This document shows positions 1 through 8,191 of a stretch of DNA of 64,000 nt, one piece after another (position 1 is the stretch's first letter; every line of letters begins with the position of its first letter). The notes under the pieces are model-generated. The model ran no database searches. It was not told the origin of the DNA and saw only the letters and a list, made by a program, of their open reading frames with translations. The position numbers and the translations under genes are program-made. Origin of the DNA: Hyphomonas sp. BRH_c22 (GTDB lineage Bacteria; Pseudomonadota; Alphaproteobacteria; Caulobacterales; Hyphomonadaceae); the NCBI RefSeq assembly GCF_000961795.1, contig NZ_LADU01000122.1:46259-110258 (forward strand), given 5' to 3'.

Positions 1-1210
1 GTTCACTCAGCGAACCCTCGACAGCCGCTACGCGGCTGCGCGCGACTTCGACATCACTTTTGAGGCCGGACAGGATGCGACTGCGCTCTTGTGCGATTGA
101 TTTGTCGAGGTCGGCAATCTCGGTCTTCGCCCTGATGTATGCGGGGTGGCGCTCCTCATACTGAGCCGAAATTTCCGCAAACTTTCTTGCGAGCCCGGAG
201 CGCTCACCACGCAACATCGTCAACAATGGCGAACTGATCACGTCGGTATTGTCGGCCGAATCGGTATCCGCGCCCGAATGCCGCAAGGCTTCCGAGTATC
301 GCGACTGTTTCTCCACAAGATCGGCCTGCAAGATCAGCAGCTGTGGTGTCAGTGCGGCGATCTTGGCTTCGATCGTACTGATGCCGGCGGCCTCGATGAT
401 GCCCTGCTCTGAGCGGAACGCCTCAACCGACTTCTCCGCATCCCGAACGTCGTTGCGTAGAACTTCGAGCCTCTGCTCCAGCCAGTCGCTTGCCTTCTGG
501 GTCTCTGCGATCCTCGATTCAAGCTGACCATCGATATAGGCCTTGACGACGGCGTTCGCGATAGCCGCCGCCTTTTCGGGATCCCGGCTCGTCGCCTTGA
601 CCTGGATGACGAATGTCAATCCATCGCGGTAGGCCAGAACAGTCCTTTCCAGTTGGTCTGTAGACAGCTTGAAGGCGAGGCGTTCCGCCGGCGTGCTGTC
701 CGTGTCAAGAATAGCATTATCGTCAGTGTCTTCGGTGGTCGCGATGGTTGCTGGGCTGCCCCGCGGCGACGCCAGACGCGCCAGCCAGGCCGACACATCG
801 TCCGTGAATTTTTCGAATGCACTCCGCTTCGTCAGCAGCGGATTGAATTCAGGATCTTCGACCAGGTTGAGCTGCTTGGACACACGGTTCATCACCTTGC
901 GCGACATGATGAGCTTGACTTCCGTGTCCATGAGGGTCGAATCCGGTCGTGCGGTCGTCGATATCTTGTCATCAATAATCTGCCGATCGCGCGTGTCGAT
1001 CAGCACGCGTGCGCTGGCCGTGTAGACGTCGTTAAGCTGGCTGGTAAGGAAAAGTGTCAAGGCCATGACGCCGGCGATGATCGAGAGGATCAGCCGCGAT
1101 CGACGCTGGATAACGAAAAGAATTGACTTTAGGTCAAGCTTATCGCTCTCCGGCCGAGCGGTCAGGCCGCTGTCGAGACGTTCATTTGCGCTCATATCGA
1201 TTCTGTTCAT
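1..1210 (-). CDS. Wzz/GumC-type polysaccharide chain-length/export protein (C-terminus cut by window edge)
   Basis: An open frame runs on the minus strand from an ATG at 1210 (MNRIDMSANERLD...) to the window edge, about 403 codons, with no stop. A transmembrane segment at about residues 37-55 is followed by a Wzz-like periplasmic domain (YTASARVLID, TEVKLIMSRKVMNRV). Long coiled-coil stretches come next (QKASDWLEQRLEVLRNDVRD, then QYEERHPAYIRAKTEI), as in GumC/ExoP-type polysaccharide co-polymerases. Such inner-membrane proteins set chain length and couple polymerisation to export. It begins 17 bases after the preceding gene's stop, so it is probably the third gene of an operon. A second in-frame ATG lies at 1195. 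Whether a cytoplasmic BY-kinase domain follows cannot be seen. Confidence 0.85.
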   Translation of the reverse strand, partial: MNRIDMSANERLDSGLTARPESDKLDLKSILFVIQRRSRLILSIIAGVMALTLFLTSQLNDVYTASARVLIDTRDRQIIDDKISTTARPDSTLMDTEVKLIMSRKVMNRVSKQLNLVEDPEFNPLLTKRSAFEKFTDDVSAWLARLASPRGSPATIATTEDTDDNAILDTDSTPAERLAFKLSTDQLERTVLAYRDGLTFVIQVKATSRDPEKAAAIANAVVKAYIDGQLESRIAETQKASDWLEQRLEVLRNDVRDAEKSVEAFRSEQGIIEAAGISTIEAKIAALTPQLLILQADLVEKQSRYSEALRHSGADTDSADNTDVISSPLLTMLRGERSGLARKFAEISAQYEERHPAYIRAKTEIADLDKSIAQERSRILSGLKSDVEVARSRVAAVEGSLSE

Positions 1211-1227
1211 CGGATCGGCGTCCAGTC

Positions 1228-2133
1228 TTATTGGGCCAGGCCATCGCTCGAAGAGCGCCGGGTCGGCATTTGAAATCGATTTGACGTAAAAAGGTCCTTG
1301 ACCAGCCAGAGCAGCACTTCCGGTTTCTGCGCGGCGCGCGAAACCGAATAGGGCAGCCAGGCGGTGCCAAAAGGAATGTACAGTCGGCTGGGGATGTCAG
1401 CATCTATCGCGACATCGACGGCATTGTTTGTCGGATCCGGATAGACCAGCTCCTGCTCGCAAGATGTCTGCGCGGCCCGCAAACGATCGAACGCCTGTCG
1501 GGCGAGCCATCCGTCGTGCGTGGCTACTCCCACATGCTTCGCGCGGCCCACGAGCTGGTCGATCAATGCGAGATAGCCCGCCCGAAGATCGATGTCCGGT
1601 TGTTGGGGATCGACCCACTGGCCCTTCACCACCCGTACTTGAACACCGAGCGCAATGGCCCGTTCGACGTCCGCTGCGCTCCGCCGCCAGCGGCCCGGAA
1701 TCGCACAGCCCATGCCATCAGGACCAACCTTTTCGATGAAAGCGAAATTCGCATCGGCCTGTTCCGGCGCATGTGAATCGAGCACGACCGGAACCCTGCA
1801 GGCGCGTGCATGAGTGACGATCTCCGCAGCCAGATCGAAATTGTCCCAAAGCGCCGGAATCTTGAGCGCAAGGTATGAATCGAGCCGCGCCCTGTCGATC
1901 GTATCGATCGCTTCGTGATACCTGCGGGCCACCAAAGCCGGCTCCTCGCGCCCGTCATTCCAGTAGCAGAGCGTGGAAGAAAATCCGTGCTGAGACGCGG
2001 TCTCGGCCAGCCTGGCGGCCGACGCCGCGTTATCGCCGGCAACATAAGAACGTGACGCATAGCGGATCAATGGCATGGCAGCTGCTTCCAAGAATTTCTT
2101 CACATTCTGCGTCCCGTCTGCATCGGCTACCAA
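1228..2133 (-). CDS. proline-dehydrogenase-like TIM-barrel protein in polysaccharide operon
   Basis: A 301-residue protein whose C-terminal half follows the proline dehydrogenase (PRODH, FAD-binding TIM barrel) pattern: a VRVVKGQW strand, then VGVATHDG, then QELVYP, and near the C-terminus SRLYIPFGTAWLPYSVSR. The last matches the family signature RxYxPYGxxWxPYxxRR in a degenerate form. Length suits monofunctional PRODH. The longest frame starts with TTG at 2133, overlapping the stop of the GH16 gene by 7 bases; an ATG at 2076 (MPLIRYASRSY) is an alternative with a GGAAG upstream. The place between a GH16 lipoprotein and a Wzz protein is odd for a proline catabolic enzyme and suggests a role linked to polysaccharide production (inference). 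Substrate unknown. Confidence 0.7.
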   Translation of the reverse strand: MVADADGTQNVKKFLEAAAMPLIRYASRSYVAGDNAASAARLAETASQHGFSSTLCYWNDGREEPALVARRYHEAIDTIDRARLDSYLALKIPALWDNFDLAAEIVTHARACRVPVVLDSHAPEQADANFAFIEKVGPDGMGCAIPGRWRRSAADVERAIALGVQVRVVKGQWVDPQQPDIDLRAGYLALIDQLVGRAKHVGVATHDGWLARQAFDRLRAAQTSCEQELVYPDPTNNAVDVAIDADIPSRLYIPFGTAWLPYSVSRAAQKPEVLLWLVKDLFTSNRFQMPTRRSSSDGLAQ

Positions 2134-2978
2134 GGTTTCTGATAAATTCTGACGTAATCGACGAACATCTTGGCCCTGTCCGGTGTGTCGGCGCTGATAT
2201 CGTTCGCGACGACGGCCAGGTCGATCAATGGGTACATGGGCTGGCGGAACTCAGGGGGCATTGGTGCGCGCCAGATTTCCTTTCGGTCAAAGTACATGAC
2301 CATTTCCTTTTCGTCGATCAGAACGCCGTAGAGGTGAAAATCGGAAAGCCGCGTGCCGTTAGGAATGGTATAAGTCAGACCGTCACTTATTTTTGGAGAA
2401 CCATCTGAGCCGGGGTGCTTGTGGAAACCTGTCGAAAAAGACCCGGTATTGACCGTATAGTGCTCGAAGACGTCTATCTCGGCGGTCCCGTGCGGTTCAC
2501 TGACGACACCGATCAGCCAGAACGCGGGCCAGAACCCAGGATCTTTTGGAACGCGCAGCCGGCTCTCGAAATATCCGTACTGGGCCGCCGCACCACTGCC
2601 GCACTTGTCCCATGATGCCAGCAGCCCTGACCACCAGCTGCCATCTTCGGCCCGGCGCGCCTCGATTGCCAGGATCCCGTCAGAGATCGTAAACGGAAAA
2701 CCGAGCCTCGGCTCGGAGAAAGCCGCCGCGCCAAAATCTCCCGCCCAGGGCGTGTGCGCGATCCATTTCGTGTTGCAACCCCAGTTCGACACGTCGAGAG
2801 GGCCGTCAAACTCCTCTGAGAATGACAGTTCGTAACCAGACAGTTCGAGGTCGCCCCAGTCTTCAACGACGGGCTGGGCATTAGAGCATGACCCAAGCAT
2901 CACGGCGCCTACGGCTGCACCAAGAACGGATCGATTTGGCGGTCTGGCCGCCTGCAACAATTGTGATGTCCCGATCAA
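2127..2978 (-). CDS. GH16-family glycoside hydrolase, predicted lipoprotein
   Basis: A 283-residue protein with a lipobox (VMLGS-C31), so probably an outer-membrane or periplasmic lipoprotein. The catalytic GH16 signature EIDVFE is at residues 167-172, giving nucleophile E167 and acid/base E172. It is preceded by the typical Y-G-Y-F-E-S-R-L strand and followed by HLYGVLIDEKEMVMYFD. GH16 enzymes cut beta-1,3/1,4-glucans or galactans; in polysaccharide operons such enzymes trim nascent exopolysaccharide. It is the first gene of the minus-strand operon, overlapping the PRODH-like gene by 7 bases. Confidence 0.85.
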   Translation of the reverse strand: MIGTSQLLQAARPPNRSVLGAAVGAVMLGSCSNAQPVVEDWGDLELSGYELSFSEEFDGPLDVSNWGCNTKWIAHTPWAGDFGAAAFSEPRLGFPFTISDGILAIEARRAEDGSWWSGLLASWDKCGSGAAAQYGYFESRLRVPKDPGFWPAFWLIGVVSEPHGTAEIDVFEHYTVNTGSFSTGFHKHPGSDGSPKISDGLTYTIPNGTRLSDFHLYGVLIDEKEMVMYFDRKEIWRAPMPPEFRQPMYPLIDLAVVANDISADTPDRAKMFVDYVRIYQKPW

Positions 2979-3468
2979 CCGCTTTGTCCCCTCTAGGTCG
3001 TGTGAGTGACAATCTTTGGAAGATCGCTGTAAGAAGTTCGCGCGGAACCCAGCCCAAAGACTCGAGCGAAACAGAACTCAAGTATTCATTTTCCCCTGAC
3101 GCGTGAAATCCTTACTCTCACTTAAGTTTTTATTAACATCCTGCCCCGTCGCTCGCAAGACGACGTACCTTAAATTGCGCGAAATCGGGGAGTTTTTACG
3201 CGCCCGTTAACGAGGCTTGGGCAGGCCAGCGGCCTTATGCCTATTTACAGGTGACCGAGTAGCTGGTTCTCAAGATAGCAGCCGGGTCAAAATTCGTTTT
3301 AACAGTGAAGGTCGAAGCGGCTTTTTGGATTTGCTGAGATCAAAGTGGGTTCACACGCCGATCTTCATGTTGGAAAATTAAAGGCCGCTCTGGATCGTCA
3401 GCCGGCATGTCAGCTTGTGATGCCGAATGAGCTTCGGCCTCAGGAGGACTGTTCCCCGTCAGCGACTG
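2979..3468. other. intergenic region upstream of the polysaccharide operon
   Basis: About 490 bases without a convincing gene. It should hold the promoter for the minus-strand operon starting at 2978. A short inverted repeat (GCCGAA...TTCGGC) lies near 3423-3439, just before the IS3 element. The open frames here show no recognisable family and no clear ribosome binding sites. Confidence 0.5.
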
Positions 3469-3529
3469 TGAGACAGATCGGCCAAATTGCTTAAGGAGGA
3501 TTTCTGGCTCATCGTAACTGATACGAGGA

Positions 3530-3910
3530 GTGAAGATCAGACAGAAATCCGGGCCGAAAGAGTCTTCGTCCGAGAAGCATGTGCAAGCGATCAAGCGTCA
3601 GACCCGTCGGAAGTTTTCAGCCGAGGAGAATATCCGGATTGTCCTTGAAGGCCTTCGCGGCGAGTACTCGATCGCCGAGTTGTGCCGGTGTGAGGGGATC
3701 ACGCAGGGGCTGTATTACACCTGGTCGAAGGAGTTCCTCGAAGCCGGCAAGAAGCGATTGTCAGGCGACACTGAGCGTCAGGCGATGTCCGGCGAAGTGA
3801 CGGGCCTGAAGCGTGAGATGCGCGACCTGAAGGAGGTCGTGGCTGACCTGACGCTGGAAAACCGCATTCTGAAAAAAAGCGTGATCGGGGATGGGGGCGG
3901 CGAAGAATGA
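3530..3910 (+). CDS. IS3-family transposase OrfA (helix-turn-helix subunit)
   Basis: A 126-residue DNA-binding OrfA. Residues about 30-75 form the helix-turn-helix (RRKFSAEENIRIVLEGLRGE, then SIAELCRCEGIT). A C-terminal leucine-zipper-like coiled coil follows (LKREMRDLKEVVADLTLENR). Its stop overlaps the OrfB start by four bases, so OrfB is reached by translational coupling here; no slippery A-run dominates the junction. The GTG start at 3530 is uncertain because the only Shine-Dalgarno-like GAGGA lies too close to it. Confidence 0.85.
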   Translation: MKIRQKSGPKESSSEKHVQAIKRQTRRKFSAEENIRIVLEGLRGEYSIAELCRCEGITQGLYYTWSKEFLEAGKKRLSGDTERQAMSGEVTGLKREMRDLKEVVADLTLENRILKKSVIGDGGGEE

Positions 3911-4887
3911 GATACCTCGCATCCGAAAAGCTCGAAATCATCCGGCTGGTCGAGAACTCGCACCAGCCGGTAAAGAATACGCTCGATCAGATCGGCGTGT
4001 CGCGTCCGACCTTCTATCGCTGGTATGACCTATACCGGCGGTTCGGCGAGGTAGGGCTGGAAGACCGGCGCGGCGGCTCTGGCCGCGTCTGGAACCGCAT
4101 CCCGGCGCAGGTGTGTGACCGGGTTCTGGAAATGGCCCTCGACCAGCCGGAGCTCTCGCCCCGGGAGCTGGCGGTGACGTTCACGGACGAGAAGCGTTAC
4201 TTCGTCTCGGAAGCCAGTGTTTACAGGCTTCTGAAGGCGCATGACCTGATCACCAGCCCGGCCTTCATCGTGATGAAAGCCGCCAGGGAGTTCCGCGACA
4301 AGACCACTGCACCCAACCAGCTCTGGCAGACCGACTTCACCTATCTGAAGGTCATCGGCTGGGGGTGGTTCTATCTCTCCACGATGCTCGATGACTTATC
4401 CCGCTACATCATCGCCTGGAAGCTCTGCACGGGCATGGCGGCGAGTGATGTGCAGGACACGCTCAACCTGGCGCTCGATGCTTCGGGGCTCGAAACCGCC
4501 AACGTCGTTCACCGCCCAGGCCTGCTGTCAGACAACGGACCATCCTACATCTCTGGCGACTTGGCCAAATATCTCGCCGACAAGGGTATGAAGCATACAC
4601 GCGGTGCGCCTTACCATCCCCAGACCCAGGGCAAGATCGAACGTTGGCACCAAACCTTGAAGAGCCACATCTTGCTGGAGAACTACTTCCTGCCCGGAGA
4701 CCTTGAAGCGCAGATCGACGCGTTCGTCGGCCACCACAATCATCAGCGGTATCACGAGAGCCTGAAAAACCTGACCCCGGCCGATGTTTACACCGGCTGC
4801 GGGCAGACCATCCTGCTCGAACGTGAGAAAATCAAAAGGAGGACCATGAAACTACGGCGCTTGCAGCGCGCCGAGTCTGCTGCTTAA
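3907..4887 (+). CDS. IS3-family transposase OrfB (DDE integrase core)
   Basis: A 326-residue transposase with an N-terminal helix-turn-helix (VSRPTFYRWYDLYRRFG) and an rve integrase core. The catalytic triad is visible as D143 (QTDFTYL), D209 (LSDNGPSY) and E245 (GKIERWHQ). The frame is intact and full length, so the element may still be active. Starts with an ATGA overlap with OrfA. Confidence 0.92.
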   Translation: MRYLASEKLEIIRLVENSHQPVKNTLDQIGVSRPTFYRWYDLYRRFGEVGLEDRRGGSGRVWNRIPAQVCDRVLEMALDQPELSPRELAVTFTDEKRYFVSEASVYRLLKAHDLITSPAFIVMKAAREFRDKTTAPNQLWQTDFTYLKVIGWGWFYLSTMLDDLSRYIIAWKLCTGMAASDVQDTLNLALDASGLETANVVHRPGLLSDNGPSYISGDLAKYLADKGMKHTRGAPYHPQTQGKIERWHQTLKSHILLENYFLPGDLEAQIDAFVGHHNHQRYHESLKNLTPADVYTGCGQTILLEREKIKRRTMKLRRLQRAESAA

Positions 4888-5081
4888 CTAAAATCCAGAT
4901 GCGCCAGACCCTCCTTAAGTCAGGCAGTCTTCTGTCTCAAAATACCTGACGACGGACACTCTTTATCCACGACCCAACCCCGATTGTAGGCCTGTTTGTA
5001 GGTCAAAATCCGCACACAGTCAGACGCAGGGGGTCATAAGGCCCCTTAGGGTACTGTTTTTATTGATTTTTATGGGCGTTA

Positions 5082-5132
5082 TTCTGGAGCGGGCGAAGAG
5101 ATTCGAACTCTCGACCCCAACCTTGGCAAGGT
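5082..5132. repeat. attL: partial tRNA-Gly copy (51-bp direct repeat)
   Basis: Identical for 51 bases to 15240-15290. It holds the T-arm and 3' part of the anticodon arm of tRNA-Gly (complement strand) and stops matching right after the anticodon stem, so it is not a functional tRNA. The integrase gene starts 117 bases inside it. Confidence 0.9.
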
Positions 5133-5226
5133 AAGCGTATGCTCACTATGGAACTTTCCATGCCTTAGAGAACACTGATTCCAATAGCTTTTCTGCACTA
5201 CGCAACTATAGGTTGTTTTTGTAAGG

Positions 5227-5247
5227 AAGTTACTTGGAGAGTTACTC
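5227..5247 (+). repeat. paired AAGTTACT-type repeats, candidate integrase arm sites (left)
   Basis: AAGTTACTT at 5227 and GAGTTACTC at 5239 lie in tandem just upstream of the integrase start. A similar pair sits 55-74 bases from the right end (15166 and 15177). Tandem repeats near both ends of an integrative element fit arm-type integrase or excisionase binding sites (inference). Confidence 0.45.
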
Positions 5248-5249
5248 GC

Positions 5250-6311
5250 ATGGCCCGCAGCAGCACGACGCTAACAGAAGCATGGCTGGACCGCCCCCAG
5301 AAGTCCGGCCTCTATTGGTGCAAGCAGAATCCCGGTCTGGGGTGCCGGGTTGGCAAGTCCGGCAGCAAGGCGTGGGTGTTCCAGCGTAGCGGCGGTGCCC
5401 GCATCACACTGGGCCGGTGGCCCGAGTTCGGATTGCGCGCCGCCCGCGACCGCGCCGCCGACCTCGCCGCGCGGGGTCGCTCTTCGCGGGCCGATACCCT
5501 GTCCCAAGCATTAGAGCATTGGGCACAGCGGGCGCTGGCCAACGGCGCGTCGGAAGCCACGGTAGAGAACCGCCGCCGGCAATTCCGCAAGCATCTGGGC
5601 GACCAGATGGACCGCCCGCTTACTTCTTGGACAAAGCGGCAGGTGTCCGCCCTACAACTTGAAATTGCCAAGTCCTCGGTACATGCCGCCAACGACATCT
5701 TGCGCCACTGGGGCACGATGCACCGAGCCGTCTCAGACGACCCGTGGCCCGGTGAGGGCATTGGCGGGCTAAAACCGCCCTCGTCCAAGCGCAGAGTCAT
5801 TGACCCAGACACATGGTGGTCCGAAATCCAACGCGCCGAGTCCCCCGTCGTCCGGGGTTACTGGCGCTTCGTTGCCCTCACTGGGCTGCGCGAGAACGAT
5901 GTGAAGACCGCGCGCCATGACAACCTGCGCAACGGCTGGCTCTACCTGCCCGAGCCCAAGGGAGGGGCGGAAAAGGCGTTCGACTTGCCACTGTCCAATC
6001 AGGCGCTGGCGGTCGTCCGGGACATGCCTCGCATGGGCGAGTGGATCTTTCCGGGACAGTCGGGCCACATCGTCAATCCGAAGCCGCCCTCCATTCGGCA
6101 CCTCTGCTCCGAGCACGCCCTGCGCCACTTCTGGCGGTACGTGGCCGAAGTAGAGGCGGGGTGCCCCTTCCCGATCGTTATGCGGCTGATGAACCATAGC
6201 GAGAAGCGGAGCACGACCGACCTGTATGGCCATCGCAATATTGCCCCCGATATTGTTGCTGATTGGGCCCAGCGCATCGCCAATACTGTAGAAGCGAAGT
6301 TGAGCCTTTAA
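5250..6311 (+). CDS. int: tyrosine site-specific integrase
   Basis: A 353-residue phage-type integrase. Residues 1-80 look like the arm-binding domain, about 82-170 the core-binding (SAM-like) domain, and 185-345 the catalytic domain. Catalytic residues are visible: R214 (TGLREND), K237 or K242 in the beta-hairpin (EPKGGAEKAF), H289-x-x-R292 (HALRH), H316 (LMNHSEKRS) and Tyr326 (DLYGH). It is expected to recombine the tRNA-Gly att site. It lies beside the partial att copy and points inward. A GGAGAG Shine-Dalgarno precedes the ATG. Confidence 0.93.
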   Translation: MARSSTTLTEAWLDRPQKSGLYWCKQNPGLGCRVGKSGSKAWVFQRSGGARITLGRWPEFGLRAARDRAADLAARGRSSRADTLSQALEHWAQRALANGASEATVENRRRQFRKHLGDQMDRPLTSWTKRQVSALQLEIAKSSVHAANDILRHWGTMHRAVSDDPWPGEGIGGLKPPSSKRRVIDPDTWWSEIQRAESPVVRGYWRFVALTGLRENDVKTARHDNLRNGWLYLPEPKGGAEKAFDLPLSNQALAVVRDMPRMGEWIFPGQSGHIVNPKPPSIRHLCSEHALRHFWRYVAEVEAGCPFPIVMRLMNHSEKRSTTDLYGHRNIAPDIVADWAQRIANTVEAKLSL

Positions 6312-6498
6312 GTTGGCACGATATTCGCCTATGTAACACTTGACTGGCGTAAGCCCCGTTTCGCACGGGCAGTAAGTAAGCCAGTCCGGCAGCCCCCATG
6401 TTTAGGCGGGGGCATGAGACAAGATCTAGAGTGCCGGATTCATGCCGGTCAGCCTGTCGCCGATCAAAACCCAAATTCTGTTTTGATCGGAGATCCTT
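6312..6498. promoter_or_regulatory. alpA upstream region with perfect palindrome (6460-6490)
   Basis: An 11-bp perfect inverted repeat, CCGATCAAAAC at 6460-6470 and GTTTTGATCGG at 6480-6490, ends at the GGAG Shine-Dalgarno of the AlpA-like gene. A second hairpin-like pair (GCCCCC...GGGGGC) lies near 6391-6412. The first palindrome is well placed as an operator, or as an mRNA hairpin that would hide the ribosome binding site. Confidence 0.55.
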
Positions 6499-6765
6499 GT
6501 GGATATCGAAACCCGTATTCGCGCAATCGTGCGTGAAGAAATGTCGGTCGTACAGGCGCAGAGCGCGCCTATACGGGCCGAGGAAGATTACCTCACCACT
6601 AAGCAGGTCGCAGAAATGACCGGGCTATCGGTCTCGTTCTTTGAGGTCGGGCGCTCGCTCGCGTCGCCGGGCCACCCACCTTACCTCAAGGTCGGCAGCC
6701 GCGTCCTCTACAGCCGAAGCGACATTGTCGAATGGCTGGACAAGCGACGGAGGGGCCAGAAATGA
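6499..6765 (+). CDS. AlpA/excisionase-type helix-turn-helix regulator
   Basis: An 88-residue protein. Residues about 30-84 form a MerR/AlpA-like winged helix (YLTTKQVAEMTGLSVSFFEV, then PYLKVGSRVLYSRSDIVEWL), as in Xis and AlpA proteins that control excision and early genes of integrative elements. The start is GTG at 6499, supported by GGAG six bases upstream. It is the first gene of a run of overlapping genes reaching the helicase. The palindrome directly upstream may be its own binding site (inference). Confidence 0.8.
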   Translation: MDIETRIRAIVREEMSVVQAQSAPIRAEEDYLTTKQVAEMTGLSVSFFEVGRSLASPGHPPYLKVGSRVLYSRSDIVEWLDKRRRGQK

Positions 6766-7154
6766 CCCTTCACAAGATCGAACTTGAAAAGCCGTTCCGG
6801 TTCTCCCGCGTCGCCAATGAACGCGCGATCATCCGGGAGAAATGGCGACCAGTGGTGCCCCGGCACACTTGGGCGCGCGGTCATCTGCCAATCTCCGACA
6901 TCATGCAGCCCTTTCGGCTGATCGACCATGCCGAATACATCTGCGGCGGGCGCGAAACGTTCGCCCTCATCACCAGCCCCTATCGCCCCTCCCTCGCGTC
7001 GGACGCGATTGAACGTTGTCGGACTATTCTTAAAAGCCGGTGGGACCTAGCGCTCGTGGAAGTGCTTCCGCTCTACAACCCGGCGGCGGTAACGCTCGTC
7101 GTGATCGACGAGTCGTGCGTCGAGCTACTTGAGAGTTGGGGGATGGTCCAATGA
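6762..7154 (+). CDS. unknown satellite protein
   Basis: A 130-residue protein starting with an ATG (MTLHKIELEKPF) that overlaps the stop of the AlpA-like gene as ATGA, with a GGAGG ribosome site 9-12 bases upstream; a longer in-frame start at 6732 is less likely. No family recognised. The composition is mixed alpha/beta with no membrane segment. Its place between the regulator and the primase, in the same translationally coupled run, suggests a regulatory or replication accessory role, but nothing in the sequence proves it. Confidence 0.7.
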   Translation: MTLHKIELEKPFRFSRVANERAIIREKWRPVVPRHTWARGHLPISDIMQPFRLIDHAEYICGGRETFALITSPYRPSLASDAIERCRTILKSRWDLALVEVLPLYNPAAVTLVVIDESCVELLESWGMVQ

Positions 7155-8191
7155 TAAAGGCCCCCAGCACTGACGCCGGAGGCCCTACCGCAGAGAAAGC
7201 CGACCAAGCCTTCGCCCTCCAAAGTAAACCCTCTGGGCCTGAAGTAAATCAGATCGAGAGCTTCCTGCGGAACTTCGGTCGGAAGCAGCCAACCCTCTCG
7301 TTTCTCGATCACGAGACCCGGCGCTTCTACACGAAGCAGTATCCCACCATCCGCAAGGCTGCATGGGGTGCGAAGTGGTGGAACGAGGAGAAGGGCCGGT
7401 CGGTCTACTTCGTCGGCAACTCGCACCGCATGGCCGAAGTCAGCAAGCCCACGAAGGCGGACATAGAGTTGGCCGTGGGCGTGTGGCTCGATGTCGATGG
7501 CACCGGCTGGGACCCCGACGTTGCCAGCACGCTGGTCAGCTACCTCGACTGGGTTCCCACCTATGTGGCGTTTACCGGCGGCGGCTATCAAGCACACTGG
7601 CGATTCGATCAATATACAGCCGACACAGCCGACGCCGAAGCCGTCAATCTTTGGCTCCGGGACCAGATGGCCGCCGTCGTCCCGGTCGATAAGAACTGCT
7701 GGACCTGTGATCACGTTTGGCGCCTTCCGGGCACGATAAACCGAAAGCCGGGCAGGCAGACGCTTTGCAGCGTCGTCCACGCCGATTGGGCCGCGCGGCT
7801 ACCCATGGCCGAAGTCGGTCGTGCAACGCCGCCTGTGACGATGCAGGTGGCCGATGTGACTTTCGCGGCCGAAGGCTTCACGATGGAGCGGGTCCGGGAG
7901 TGTCTTTCCGACCGGGCTTTCTGGTTGCTGGTCAATCGACCGGACGTGCCGTCCCGCTCGGAACACGAGTTCGCCTTCCTCGGCGCAGTGCTGGGCGAAC
8001 GTTGCCCCATCAGCCAATACGATATTGACCTCGTGGCCGCCTGCCTGCTGGGCGAGCCGGTAGACGAGTTTTCCGTCAGCCACCGGGCTTATTACGAAGC
8101 CAACGGCGACCCCCGGAGCGACCCGGAGCGGCATGTCGCCCAACAGATAAAAGACTGGCTGAAGAAGAACGGGAGGCAGGTCGATGCTTAA
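7151..8191 (+). CDS. RepB-like DNA primase
   Basis: A 346-residue protein from an ATG at 7151 that overlaps the previous stop (ATGA). Features of the RepB/AEP-type primase fold of plasmids and satellites: acidic motif WLDVDG at 112-117, GGGYQAHWRF at about 143-152, and RLPGTINRKP at 191-200. The C-terminal 120 residues are a helical region like the PriCT-type tail. It probably makes primers at the element's own origin together with the helicase encoded next, whose start overlaps this gene by 8 bases. Confidence 0.8.
   Translation: MIKAPSTDAGGPTAEKADQAFALQSKPSGPEVNQIESFLRNFGRKQPTLSFLDHETRRFYTKQYPTIRKAAWGAKWWNEEKGRSVYFVGNSHRMAEVSKPTKADIELAVGVWLDVDGTGWDPDVASTLVSYLDWVPTYVAFTGGGYQAHWRFDQYTADTADAEAVNLWLRDQMAAVVPVDKNCWTCDHVWRLPGTINRKPGRQTLCSVVHADWAARLPMAEVGRATPPVTMQVADVTFAAEGFTMERVRECLSDRAFWLLVNRPDVPSRSEHEFAFLGAVLGERCPISQYDIDLVAACLLGEPVDEFSVSHRAYYEANGDPRSDPERHVAQQIKDWLKKNGRQVDA

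Larger units (their letters stand above)
3469..4939 (+). mobile_element. IS3-family insertion sequence
   Basis: Two overlapping transposase frames are flanked by imperfect inverted ends. TGAGACAGA at 3469 is matched by the complement of TCTGTCTCA ending at 4939, and CTTAAGGAGG occurs about 32 bases in from both ends. The ends read TG...CA, as usual for the family. The flanking three bases (CTG and AAA) do not match, so a target duplication is not evident and the exact borders may be off by a few bases. Confidence 0.8.

Noticed and set aside
53..1126. Plus-strand frames over the first kilobase
   Set aside because: The minus strand carries a continuous Wzz/GumC-like frame there; the plus frames have no recognisable content.
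3469..4939. Including the IS3 element in the tRNA-Gly island
   Set aside because: It lies outside the 51-bp att repeat, so it was inserted separately into the flanking chromosome.
5082..5155. A second tRNA-Gly gene at the left att site
   Set aside because: Only the 3' part (T-arm and half of the anticodon arm) is present; the match ends at 5132 and the acceptor and D-arm halves are missing.
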